This document shows, piece by piece, positions 1 to 7,889 of a DNA stretch of 58,188 nucleotides; the first letter of the stretch is position 1, and each line of letters begins with the position of its first letter. Origin of the DNA: Mycoplasma sp. CAG:472 (GTDB taxonomy: Bacteria > Bacillota_I > Bacilli_A > RF39 > UBA660); the NCBI GenBank assembly GCA_000437315.1, contig FR899401.1:1-58188 (forward strand), in the 5' to 3' direction. Below the pieces are notes generated by a model. That model was not told the origin of the DNA. It did not search any database and saw only the letters and a list, made by a program, of their open reading frames with translations. The position numbers and the translations under genes were made by a program.

Positions 1-1122
1 CTTACAGATGATAAAGGATTATCTAGTTATGGAATAAGTTCGAGTAATACAGTAGAACCAACAAATTGGACATCGATAAATGGAACATCATATAACTTTA
101 GTACCACAATAAGTGTTGAGGGAACATATTATCTATGGGTAAAAGATGGTGCTGGAAATAAAACTACAAAAGATTTTACAATATCTTTAGGTACACCAAT
201 TACAACACTTCTTTCTACATCAACACCAGATGTTTATATTGAAAATGGTTACAGATATGAAGGAGCGGATCCAAATAATTATATATGCTTAGATAATAAA
301 AAAGAAGGTAGTTGTTCAAGTAACTTATTGCTATTTAGGATAATAGGATTATTTGATGAAGAATATTCATCCAATGGAACAACTAGCGCAGGAACAAAAA
401 AACTATTAAAAATACTTGATACAAATAACTTTGGTGGAAGTACTGGTAAATATTGGAGCGGATCATCATCAATTAAATCTAATGATTGGAGTATATCTTT
501 ATTAAAAAAAGAACTTAATGGGAATTACTTATCAACATTACTTGGCGTGAGTGGAGTAAATAGTAAGTTAAATACTGCACTAGTAACATCTAAATGGCAT
601 TTAGGTGGGGCAAATAATACTTCTGGAAGTAATTATTATATTGAGACAATAACAACAGAAAACTGGTATAAAGCAGAAAGAAGTCCGTATGCAACAAGTG
701 GAACACTTCAGAATCTTTACAGCGGCAATCCTGAATATGTATTTGCCAAAGTAGGACTAATGTATCCAAGCGATTATGGTTATGCCACAGTTGGGGGTAA
801 TACAACAAATAAAACAGGATGTAGAGCACAAGCATTAATTAATTGGAATAATTCATCATATAGTGATTGTAAAAATAATGATTGGGTATTTAAATCTATA
901 ACACTTGTAAGTAACGGAGTTAAAAATGGAGAATGGTTTATTTCACCGTATGCATCTGACTCGTATTTTGCCTCTTATTTGTTTTCGACTGGATATGTTT
1001 ACGGTTATAATTATGTCAACGATTACCAGTTTGCGGTCCGACCGACATTTTATCTAGATTCTAGTATCCTAAAAATTGTGGGAGGTTTGGGTACTAAGGA
1101 TAACGCATATAGAATTGGATAA
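1..1122 (+). CDS. Surface protein, 3' part, with Ig-like and C-terminal lectin-like (DUF6273-like) domain
   Basis: The reading frame is open from base 1, so the gene starts upstream; 373 residues are visible. The first ~65 resemble a bacterial Ig-like repeat (YYLWVKDGAGNKT). Residues ~80-373 form a domain common in Bacillota surface proteins: RYEGADPNNYICLDN, LLLFRIIGLFDEEY, and a Tyr-rich end with the motif VRPTFYL, then GGLGTKDNAYRI, as in DUF6273/C-type-lectin-like folds. The internal ATG at 328 has no ribosome site and is not the start. The segment encoding the Tyr/Ser/Val-rich stretch (about 935-1060) is poor in A and richer in C/G than its surroundings, which fits a hypervariable or recently acquired segment. 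Likely extracellular ligand binding or adhesion; the exact ligand is unknown. Confidence 0.75.
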   Translation, partial: LTDDKGLSSYGISSSNTVEPTNWTSINGTSYNFSTTISVEGTYYLWVKDGAGNKTTKDFTISLGTPITTLLSTSTPDVYIENGYRYEGADPNNYICLDNKKEGSCSSNLLLFRIIGLFDEEYSSNGTTSAGTKKLLKILDTNNFGGSTGKYWSGSSSIKSNDWSISLLKKELNGNYLSTLLGVSGVNSKLNTALVTSKWHLGGANNTSGSNYYIETITTENWYKAERSPYATSGTLQNLYSGNPEYVFAKVGLMYPSDYGYATVGGNTTNKTGCRAQALINWNNSSYSDCKNNDWVFKSITLVSNGVKNGEWFISPYASDSYFASYLFSTGYVYGYNYVNDYQFAVRPTFYLDSSILKIVGGLGTKDNAYRIG

Positions 1123-1124
1123 AG

Positions 1125-1163
1125 GGATGATCTTTTGCACGACTCGCGTGGAGGCTATCATCC
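1125..1163 (+). other. GC-rich hairpin immediately downstream of the surface protein gene
   Basis: GGATGAT (1125-1131) and ATCATCC (1157-1163) form a perfect 7-bp stem. Inside it CACG (1139-1142) and CGTG (1147-1150) can form a second small stem. There is no T-run, so it is not an ordinary terminator. The block to about 1182 is much richer in G+C than the rest of the window. Placed just after a lectin-like 3' end, it resembles the hairpin that follows variable regions of diversity-generating retroelements; that reading is inference. Confidence 0.5.
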
Positions 1164-1220
1164 GCCCCGCACTTCCGATTTTGAGAATTTAACAAAATTT
1201 TTGAAAGGAATGAAGTTTAA

Positions 1221-1550
1221 ATGGATGAAGAAAAAAAGTATTTGGTAATAAGAAAAAATAAAGGTAAATTTTGTACTATATATGGTGATGATGCAAATAT
1301 AATATCTTCATTATTTGGCTATAAAATACTTAATAATAATAAAGTAGGTTTTCCTGAAAGTATATTAAATAAAATAATTAATATTTTAGAGGATAATAAA
1401 ATATCATATATGGTTATATATATAGATAAATCTCCTTTAGTAAAAGATTTTAAAAAGTTAAATAATTATGAAGTTTATAAAAATAAAGCAATTAAAAAAC
1501 TTGATTATGTTGATAAAGTTAATTTAATTAATTATATATATAGTTATTAA
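1221..1550 (+). CDS. Small protein resembling MutS domain I (109 aa)
   Basis: ATG at 1221 follows AAAGGAATG at 1204-1212. The short basic protein has a pattern like the mismatch-binding N-terminal domain of MutS: GKFCTIYGDDANIIS, then LFGYKI, VGFPE and a helix ending ISYMVIY. No ATPase or clamp domains follow, so it cannot be a full MutS. Stand-alone MutS-I-like proteins could bind DNA, but this is inference from pattern only. It has its own terminator and sits alone between the surface protein and rpsB. Codon use is typical of the window. Confidence 0.45.
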   Translation: MDEEKKYLVIRKNKGKFCTIYGDDANIISSLFGYKILNNNKVGFPESILNKIINILEDNKISYMVIYIDKSPLVKDFKKLNNYEVYKNKAIKKLDYVDKVNLINYIYSY

Positions 1551-1592
1551 TATAATAAAATCATTCATTTAAATATACATATTTTAAAAGAG

Positions 1593-1620
1593 AAAGCACT
1601 TGATTTATAGTGTTTTTTTT
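1593..1620 (+). terminator. Intrinsic terminator after the 109-aa gene
   Basis: AAGCACT (1594-1600) pairs with AGTGTTT (1609-1615), followed by T residues to 1620. Confidence 0.6.
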
Positions 1621-1628
1621 GATAATAT
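1600..1628 (+). promoter_or_regulatory. Possible rpsB promoter
   Basis: TTGATT (1600-1605), 17-bp spacer, TAATAT (1623-1628). It overlaps the preceding terminator. Predicted start near 1635 leaves a leader of about 108 nt. Confidence 0.4.
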
Positions 1629-1650
1629 ATTCTTGGCTTTAAAAGCAAAT

Positions 1651-1740
1651 AAACATTAATGTGGACTAATGTTTCGAGTGCCCGAAGAGGGTGAAATGTT
1701 AGGAAGAAGCATTAAGGTGTAATAACGAAGGAGGGATATT
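1651..1740 (+). promoter_or_regulatory. Structured 5' leader of rpsB-tsf
   Basis: AAACATTA (1651-1658) and TAATGTTT (1667-1674) form a perfect 8-bp hairpin. It is followed by the purine-rich segment CCCGAAGAGGG (1681-1691), a weak AATG/CATT pairing, and then the ribosome site AAGGAGGG. The spacing and position fit an autoregulatory ribosomal-protein leader bound by S2. I do not recognise the exact Rfam class, so the regulatory role is inference. Confidence 0.5.
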
Positions 1741-1742
1741 TT

Positions 1743-2693
1743 ATGGCCGTTGTTTCTATGAGTTATTTATTAGAGGCAGGAGTTCATTTTGGACATCAAA
1801 CTAAAAGATGGAATCCTAAAATGAAAGAGTACATTTTTAATTCAAGAGATGATATTTATATTATTGATCTTGAAAAAACGCAAAAATTACTAGAGGAGGC
1901 TTACAATGAAATTAAGACTATTGCTAGTAATGGAGGAAAGTTCTTATTTGTAGGAACTAAAAAACAATCAGGAGAAGTTGCTGTAGAAGAAGCACTAAGA
2001 AGTGGTTCATACTATGTAACTGAAAGATGGCTTGGAGGAACTTTAACTAACTTTAGAACTATTAGAAGAAGAGTTAAAAGACTTGAAGACATTGAAAAAA
2101 TGGAAAGTGATGGAACATTTGATGCTCTACCTAAAAAAGAAGTTATCAAAATTAAGAAAGAATATGACAAATTAAATACACTTCTTTGTGGTATTAGAGA
2201 AATGACTAAACTTCCACAGGCATTAATCATTGTAGATCCTAGAAAAGAATACAATGCAATTAAAGAAGCTAGAAAACTTCATATTCCAGTATTTGGTGTT
2301 GTTGATACTAATGGAGATCCAGATTTAGTTGACTATGTTATTCCAGGAAATGATGATGCTGTAAGAAGTATTAAAGTTTTACTTGGAGTACTTACAAACG
2401 CTATTTGTGAAGCAAATAACTTAGAAATAGTTGATTATGTAACTGAGGAAGACAAAAATAAGAAAAATGCTTCAATGGAAGAATTAATTAAAGATGAAGT
2501 TATCGATGAAAAAGTTAAAGAAGGTAAAGAAAGTGATGTTTACCTAATTAATGATATCGTTGAAGACGAAGAAGAAAAAAGTGATGATTTAAGTTCTAAA
2601 ACACTTGCAGAACTAAAAGCAATTGCTAAAGAAAAAGGTGTTAAAGGTTATTCTTCAATGAAAAAAGAAGAATTAATAAATGCTTTAAACTAA
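1743..2693 (+). CDS. rpsB: 30S ribosomal protein S2 with C-terminal Rho-N/SAP-like extension
   Basis: Small-subunit protein S2, needed for late 30S assembly and S1 docking in bacteria. Residues 1-235 are canonical S2: HFGHQTKRWNPKM, the TRWLGG-like ERWLGGTLTNF, and VDPRKEYNAIKEA. At 316 residues it is ~60-70 longer than usual. The extra part is an acidic linker followed by LAELKAIAKEKGVKGYSS and KKEELINAL, a helix-extended-loop-helix of the Rho-N/SAP kind that can bind nucleic acid. ATG 1743 follows AAGGAGGG. Co-transcribed with tsf 10 bp downstream, as in most bacteria. Confidence 0.97.
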   Translation: MAVVSMSYLLEAGVHFGHQTKRWNPKMKEYIFNSRDDIYIIDLEKTQKLLEEAYNEIKTIASNGGKFLFVGTKKQSGEVAVEEALRSGSYYVTERWLGGTLTNFRTIRRRVKRLEDIEKMESDGTFDALPKKEVIKIKKEYDKLNTLLCGIREMTKLPQALIIVDPRKEYNAIKEARKLHIPVFGVVDTNGDPDLVDYVIPGNDDAVRSIKVLLGVLTNAICEANNLEIVDYVTEEDKNKKNASMEELIKDEVIDEKVKEGKESDVYLINDIVEDEEEKSDDLSSKTLAELKAIAKEKGVKGYSSMKKEELINALN

Positions 2694-2703
2694 GGAGGAT
2701 ATA

Positions 2704-3576
2704 ATGGAAATTACTGCTAGTTTAGTAAAAGAATTAAGAGAAATTACTGGTGCAGGAATGATGGATTGCAAAAAAGCTCTATCTGAATGTGAAGGTGATA
2801 AAGATAAAGCAATAAATTACTTAAGAGAAAAAGGAATAAGTAAATCTGCTAAAAAAGAAGGTAGAATTGCTGCTGAAGGATTATCAAATATTTATGTAAA
2901 TGGTAATAATGCTGTTATTATTGAAGTAAATAGTGAAACTGACTTCGTAAGTAATAATGCTGAATTTAGAGAATTTGTTGATGCAGTTGGAAAAACTATT
3001 CTTGAAGGTAATGCAAATACTTTAGAGGAAGCTAAGAATTTACCTTATGCTGGTGAAACATTAAATGATTTAATTGTTGCAAAAACAGCTAAAATTGGTG
3101 AAAAACTTTCTTTAAGAAGATTTGAAAAAGTTACTAAAACTGATGATGAACATTTTGGTGCATACATTCATATGGGTGGTAGAATTTCAGTTCTTACTGT
3201 AGTTAAGGGAGCAAGCGAAGAAGTTGCAAAAGAAGTTGCAATGCAAGCTGCTGCTATGAAACCACTTTATGTATTTACACAGGAAGTTCCTGCTGATGTA
3301 TTAGATGCAGAAAGAGAAGTACAAAGAAATATTGCTATTAATGAAGGAAAACCTGCTGATATAGCTGAAAAAATGGTTGAAGGAAGAATTAAAAAATATT
3401 ATAAAGAAATTTGTCTTGCTGAACAACCTTTCATCAAAAATGGTGACATATCTGTAAAAGATTATGTTAAAAATAATGGTGGAGAAATCGTTTCTATGGT
3501 ACGTTATGAAGTAGGCGAAGGTCTTGAAAAAAGAAATGATAACTTTGCTGAAGAAGTAATGAATCAAATAAAATAA
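2704..3576 (+). CDS. tsf: Elongation factor Ts
   Basis: Guanine-nucleotide exchange factor for EF-Tu in the cytoplasm. Full length at 290 residues. Visible are the UBA-like N-terminal domain (VKELREITGAGMMDCKKAL), the TDFVSNN core motif contacting EF-Tu, and the second dimer-type half with HMGGRISVLTVVKG. Ribosome site AAGGAGG lies 5 bp before ATG. It follows rpsB in the standard operon and is closed by a strong terminator. Confidence 0.97.
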   Translation: MEITASLVKELREITGAGMMDCKKALSECEGDKDKAINYLREKGISKSAKKEGRIAAEGLSNIYVNGNNAVIIEVNSETDFVSNNAEFREFVDAVGKTILEGNANTLEEAKNLPYAGETLNDLIVAKTAKIGEKLSLRRFEKVTKTDDEHFGAYIHMGGRISVLTVVKGASEEVAKEVAMQAAAMKPLYVFTQEVPADVLDAEREVQRNIAINEGKPADIAEKMVEGRIKKYYKEICLAEQPFIKNGDISVKDYVKNNGGEIVSMVRYEVGEGLEKRNDNFAEEVMNQIK

Positions 3577-3580
3577 TTAA

Positions 3581-3610
3581 AATACCTAGTTTTGCCTAGG
3601 TATTTTTTTT
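3581..3610 (+). terminator. Intrinsic terminator of rpsB-tsf
   Basis: Perfect 9-bp stem AATACCTAG (3581-3589) / CTAGGTATT (3596-3604) with a 6-nt loop and a T-run to 3610. Confidence 0.92.
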
Positions 3611-3614
3611 ATAC

Positions 3615-3643
3615 TTGAAATTCTTTATAAAATACTATAAAAT
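3615..3643 (+). promoter_or_regulatory. Promoter of the AbiE-type operon
   Basis: TTGAAA (3615-3620), 17 bp, TAAAAT (3638-3643). The TTG here is the -35 box rather than a start codon, which decides the downstream start at 3663. Confidence 0.75.
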
Positions 3644-3662
3644 GGTATTTAGAGGTGAAAAT

Positions 3663-4253
3663 ATGATAATTACAAATAATATGTTGAAGAATTTTTTAAA
3701 AGATTATTCAAATATAAATAATAAAATATGTAGAGAAGTTAAAGATAAAAAACTCTATAGAATTGTAAATGGTCTATATGACACAAATGGTGATACTTCA
3801 GCATATTTACTTGCAAGTAGTATATATGGCCCATCTTATATATCTTTTGAATATGCACTGTCATATTATGGCTTAATACCAGAAAGAGTTAACGCAGTTA
3901 CTTGTGCAACATTTAATAAAAAGAAAAGAAAAATATATAATAATCATTTTGGTACATTTAGTTATGAAGATGTTCCACCAAGAGCATTTCCCTATGAAAT
4001 AATTTTGAAACAAGAGGGAAACTATTCTTTTATTATGGCTACTGCTGAAAAAGCATTATGTGATAAATTATATTCTTTGAAACCATTAAATAATTTAAAA
4101 AATATGCAAATTATGTTGTTTGATGATTTAAGAATAGATGAAGAAGAATTTTACAATTTAGATGTTTCAAAAATCGAAAAATTAAGTGAATTATATCATT
4201 CAACAAATGTGTCATTATTAGCAAAATTTTTAAGGAGAAATAAAAATGAATAA
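3663..4253 (+). CDS. AbiEi-family antitoxin / transcriptional repressor
   Basis: Antitoxin of a type IV (AbiE-like) toxin-antitoxin pair; in the family it counters the nucleotidyltransferase toxin and represses the operon. Start ATG 3663 follows AGAGGTGA; an in-frame TTG at 3615 is part of the promoter. The 196-residue protein has an N-terminal winged-helix-like part, YRIVNGLYD, SSIYGPSYISFEYALSYYGL (typical of the AbiEi core) and ATAEKALCDKLY near the C-terminus. It overlaps the toxin gene by 8 bp, indicating translational coupling. Family assignment is from motif pattern; the target of repression is inference. Confidence 0.8.
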   Translation: MIITNNMLKNFLKDYSNINNKICREVKDKKLYRIVNGLYDTNGDTSAYLLASSIYGPSYISFEYALSYYGLIPERVNAVTCATFNKKKRKIYNNHFGTFSYEDVPPRAFPYEIILKQEGNYSFIMATAEKALCDKLYSLKPLNNLKNMQIMLFDDLRIDEEEFYNLDVSKIEKLSELYHSTNVSLLAKFLRRNKNE

Positions 4254-5106
4254 TATTATTAGTCAAATGCTTGCTGGTTACGAAACGAAAAATGTTAATG
4301 ATGAAATAAATGCTTTAAAAGAAATTATCCAAGAAGTAGTATTGTGTGGACTTTCTCGAAGTGATTTTTTTGATAAAGTAGCATTTTATGGAGGAACAGC
4401 GTTAAGAATATTTTATAATATAGACAGATTTTCCGAAGATTTGGATTTTGCTCTAATAAGTCCAGATAAAAATTTCGATTTAAGTAAATACTTTTCATAT
4501 ATAGAAAATGAACTGAATTCTTATGGAATCAATATGGAAATAAGTACAAAGCAAAAAAAATCTGATTCTAATATTACCTCTGCATTTTTAAAGGGAGATA
4601 CATTAGAACATATTTTAAGATTTTTTCCTTGTGAGGAAAGTACTACCTATAATAATTTGTTAAAAAATATAAAAGTTAAATTTGAAGTAGATATTAATCC
4701 ACCAATTGGAGCAACTTACGAAATTAAATATAAAATACTTCCATGCCTACATCAAATAAACCTTTACGATGAAACATCTTTACTTGCGGGTAAGGTTCAC
4801 GCAATCCTATGTAGAAACTGGAGTTTTAGAACTAAAGGAAGAGATTTATATGATTATATTTACTTATTAATTAGCAATGCAAAAATAAATATTGAACTTA
4901 TAAAAAATAAATTAATTGATTCGGGTGTACTAGAAAAAAATGATGATTTTAACATTGATGTTTTAAAAGATTTATTAAACAAAAAGTTTAGTGAAATTAA
5001 TTATGAAGATGCTAAAAAGGATGTATTGCCTTTTATTAATGACACACAAATTTTAAAACTTTGGAATGAAGATTTTTTCAAAGAAATTACTAATAATTTA
5101 AAATAA
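4246..5106 (+). CDS. AbiEii/AbiGii-type nucleotidyltransferase toxin
   Basis: Toxin partner of the preceding antitoxin. The 286-residue protein has the DNA polymerase beta-like nucleotidyltransferase signature FYGGTALRIFY followed by RFSEDLDFAL, where Gly-Gly-Thr and the two Asp of EDLDF form the catalytic motif. In the family, such toxins modify or block tRNA or other targets and cause growth arrest or phage abortive infection. A ribosome site AAGGAG precedes ATG 4246 inside the antitoxin gene. Later residues (LLAGKVHAILCR, GRDLYDYIYL) are typical of the C-terminal part. All key catalytic residues look present. Confidence 0.85.
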   Translation: MNNIISQMLAGYETKNVNDEINALKEIIQEVVLCGLSRSDFFDKVAFYGGTALRIFYNIDRFSEDLDFALISPDKNFDLSKYFSYIENELNSYGINMEISTKQKKSDSNITSAFLKGDTLEHILRFFPCEESTTYNNLLKNIKVKFEVDINPPIGATYEIKYKILPCLHQINLYDETSLLAGKVHAILCRNWSFRTKGRDLYDYIYLLISNAKINIELIKNKLIDSGVLEKNDDFNIDVLKDLLNKKFSEINYEDAKKDVLPFINDTQILKLWNEDFFKEITNNLK

Positions 5107-5140
5107 AAAGAAATAAACTAATTTGTAATTTATTTCTTTT
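5106..5140. terminator. Bidirectional terminator between the AbiE operon and uvrB
   Basis: Perfect 12-bp inverted repeat AAAAGAAATAAA (5106-5117) / TTTATTTCTTTT (5129-5140). It lies between convergent genes and includes the uvrB stop codon. Confidence 0.75.
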
Positions 5141-7076
5141 CTTTTAGTTCAAATAAAATATCACGAAGTTCCATTGCTTTTTCAAAATCTAATGCTTTAG
5201 CAGCCTCTTTCATTTCATTTTCTATTTTAATTAGCATTTCTTTTTTAGATTGTTTACTCATCTTCTTGCCTTCTTTATTTTCTTCATCAGTAGTAGGTAT
5301 ATCTTTAATACTTTTTATAATTGTTTGAGGAATAATTCCATGATCTTTATTATATTTTTCTTGAATAGTTCTTCTTCTTGAGGTTTCTTTAATTGCTTCA
5401 TTCATAGCATCTGAAATAGTATCAGCATACATAATAACATGACCATTTTTATTTCTTGCAGCTCTTCCTATTGTTTGAATTAAACTTCTTGTACTTCTTA
5501 AAAATCCTTGTTTATCAGCATCAAGTATACAAATAAGACTTACTTCGGGAATATCTAATCCCTCCCTTAAAAGGTTTATTCCAACAATACAGTCATATTT
5601 ACCACATCTTAAATCATGAATAATTTTAAGTCTATCTAAAGTTTTAATTTCATTATGTAAATAAGCTACTTTAATATTAAGATTTTTTAAATAATCAGTT
5701 AGTTCCTCACTCATTTTAATAGTTAGAGTAGTAATTAATACTCTTTCATTTTTTTCTTTACATAAATTAATTTGCGATACTATGTCATCAATTTGTCCTT
5801 CGGTTTTCTTAACTTCAATAGTAGGGTCAAGAAGTCCTGTAGGTCTTATAATTTGCTCTATATATTTACCACCAGTAAGTGATAATTCATAATCACCAGG
5901 AGTTGCTGATACATATATAACTTCATTAATTTTTTCATTAAATTCCTCAAACTTTAAAGGTCTATTATCAAGGGCAGAGGGAAGTCTAAATCCATAATCC
6001 ACTAAAGTTTGTTTACGCATTCTATCTCCGTTATACATGGCTCTTACTTGAGGTATGGTTACATGACTTTCATCAATTACCAAAAGGTAGTCTTTAGGAA
6101 AGAAATCCATAAGTGTTGTAGGAGTTTCACCGGCTTCCTTTAAAGATAGGTGTCTTGAATAGTTTTCAATTCCATTACAAAATCCGGTTTCAAGAAGCAT
6201 TTCCATATCATAGTTAGTTCTTTCTTTTAATCTTTGTTCTTCGATAAGTTTACCATTTTCATGAAGTTCTTTAAGTCTTTCATCGAGTTCTTTTTTGATA
6301 TTGGCTACTGCTTTTTCTAAAGTTTCTTTACTTGTTACGAAAAGTGAGGCTGGAGATATTATAACAGTTTGTTTTCTTTTAAGAACACTTCCTGTAAGAG
6401 GGTCAAATATAGTTATACTTTCAACTTTATCATCATCCAAATCAATTCTTATCGCTTCACTTTTTTCATTTATTGGTACTATATCAATACTATTTCCACG
6501 AACTCTAAATGTTCCACGATGAAAATCAAGTTCATTTCTTTCATAAGTCATATCAACAAGTTTATTAATAATAAAATTTCTTGAAAATGTATCACCAATA
6601 TTTATAACAAACATATTTTTTTCGTAATCTTCTTTTTGACCTATATTATATATGCATGATACACTTGATACAACTATTACATCATCATAATTAATAAGAG
6701 CAGAAGTTGCTTTATGTCTTAGTTCATCAATTTCATCATTTATTGAGGAATCTTTTTCAATATATGTATCTGATGATGGTACATAAGCCTCAGGTTGATA
6801 ATAGTCATAGTATGATACAAAGTATTCTACATGATTTTCTGGAAACATTTCTTTAAGTTCGGCATAAAGTTGTCCAGCAAGTGTTTTATTATGTGATAAA
6901 ACTAAAGTAGGTTTACCAGTTTTTTCTATAACATTAGCAATTGTAAAGGTTTTTCCAGTACCAGTGGCTCCCAAAAGAACTTGATTTTTTTCATGATTAT
7001 TTAAGCCATCCACTAATTTATCTATTGCTTCATTTTGATCTCCAGCAGGAGAGAATTTACTAACTAATTTAAACAT
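5130..7076 (-). CDS. uvrB: Excinuclease ABC subunit B
   Basis: Damage-verifying helicase of nucleotide excision repair; it receives DNA from UvrA and recruits UvrC. The 648-residue length is normal. Visible are Walker A GATGTGKT (36-43), the beta-hairpin region SYYDYYQPEAYVPSSDTYIE, DESHVTIPQ, SATPGDYE, the helicase motif QTIGRAARN and the C-terminal UVR domain (EAAKALDFEKAMELRD) that binds UvrC. Start ATG at 7076 is preceded by TTGGAGGAAGT; an upstream in-frame TTG at 7091 overlaps this ribosome site and is rejected. Neither uvrA nor uvrC is in the window. Confidence 0.97.
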   Translation of the reverse strand: MFKLVSKFSPAGDQNEAIDKLVDGLNNHEKNQVLLGATGTGKTFTIANVIEKTGKPTLVLSHNKTLAGQLYAELKEMFPENHVEYFVSYYDYYQPEAYVPSSDTYIEKDSSINDEIDELRHKATSALINYDDVIVVSSVSCIYNIGQKEDYEKNMFVINIGDTFSRNFIINKLVDMTYERNELDFHRGTFRVRGNSIDIVPINEKSEAIRIDLDDDKVESITIFDPLTGSVLKRKQTVIISPASLFVTSKETLEKAVANIKKELDERLKELHENGKLIEEQRLKERTNYDMEMLLETGFCNGIENYSRHLSLKEAGETPTTLMDFFPKDYLLVIDESHVTIPQVRAMYNGDRMRKQTLVDYGFRLPSALDNRPLKFEEFNEKINEVIYVSATPGDYELSLTGGKYIEQIIRPTGLLDPTIEVKKTEGQIDDIVSQINLCKEKNERVLITTLTIKMSEELTDYLKNLNIKVAYLHNEIKTLDRLKIIHDLRCGKYDCIVGINLLREGLDIPEVSLICILDADKQGFLRSTRSLIQTIGRAARNKNGHVIMYADTISDAMNEAIKETSRRRTIQEKYNKDHGIIPQTIIKSIKDIPTTDEENKEGKKMSKQSKKEMLIKIENEMKEAAKALDFEKAMELRDILFELKEKK

Positions 7077-7170
7077 ACTTCCTCCAATCAAACATATTTT
7101 ATCACATTATTATCTTTATTAGTATGGTAATCTTTAACAAAACTATTAATTTATATATTTTTGAATTCTA

Positions 7171-7222
7171 TATAATCCATTTTTTTATTTAAATTTTATC
7201 AAAAATATGATACTATTAATAT
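7171..7222 (+). repeat. 52-bp direct repeat, copy 1, carrying the fic promoter region
   Basis: It matches 7885-7936 at 51 of 52 positions; the only difference is at 7214. It contains the promoter-like TGATACTATTAATAT. Confidence 0.9.
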
Positions 7223-7238
7223 AGAAAACGAGGTAATT

Positions 7239-7889
7239 ATGAAAAGTAAATATAATATGAGTGTTCAAGATAATATTTTTTTTGCTAAAAGAAAAATAAT
7301 TGATAATTTATATAAAAGTGCTAATTTAGAGGGAATTGCTATCACATTTGCCGATACAGTAGCATTTTATAATAATGTAAATACTGGAAATATTTCTATA
7401 GATGATATGTTAAAATTAAAAGGATTGAAAGACTCTTGGGAAATGGTTCTTGGAAGTATCGAAGAACCACTTACTATGGATTATATTAAAAAAGTTCATT
7501 TTGAAATTTGTAAAGGTCAAAGTGTAAGTCCTCTTGGAGAATATAGAGATTGTGGTGTAGGTATTACAGGAACAAACTGGAGACCAAAACTTCCTAGTGA
7601 GTGTGATTATGACAAAGAACTTGCTGATATTATGAAAATAGATAGTCCAATTGATAGATGTATTACCTTATTTTGTTGGATACAAAGAAGCCAAATGTTT
7701 AAAGATGGTAATAAAAGAGTTGCTAATTTAGTGGCAAATAAAGAAATGATTAAAAATGGACAAGGTATTATTGCTATTCCAGTAGATAAAATAGGACAAT
7801 ACTTTAATGAATTAATTAATTTTTATGAAACAAATAGTTATGAAAATATTAAAAAGTGGATTTATACAAATGCAATAGATGGTGTATAA
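7239..7889 (+). CDS. Fic-domain protein with substituted catalytic motif
   Basis: Fic proteins usually transfer AMP from ATP to a target hydroxyl using HxFxxGNxR. Here the 216-residue protein reads QMFKDGNKR at 152-160: the catalytic His is Gln, while Phe, Asp, Gly, Asn and Arg are kept. An N-terminal inhibitory-type motif S27-ANL-E31-G32 fits (S/T)xxxE(G/N) of self-inhibited Fic proteins. Transferase activity by the usual mechanism is therefore doubtful; a regulatory, altered or lost activity is possible. ATG 7239 follows AACGAGG. The gene lies exactly between two 52-bp direct repeats and no antitoxin gene is adjacent. Nucleotide composition resembles its neighbours. Confidence 0.8.
   Translation: MKSKYNMSVQDNIFFAKRKIIDNLYKSANLEGIAITFADTVAFYNNVNTGNISIDDMLKLKGLKDSWEMVLGSIEEPLTMDYIKKVHFEICKGQSVSPLGEYRDCGVGITGTNWRPKLPSECDYDKELADIMKIDSPIDRCITLFCWIQRSQMFKDGNKRVANLVANKEMIKNGQGIIAIPVDKIGQYFNELINFYETNSYENIKKWIYTNAIDGV

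Noticed and set aside
328..330. Start codon of the first surface gene
   Set aside because: The frame is open and domain-like from base 1, and no ribosome site lies before 328.
1127..1192. 21-codon reading frame after the surface protein
   Set aside because: Ribosome-site-like AAAGGG is directly against the ATG; kept as a sequence oddity only.
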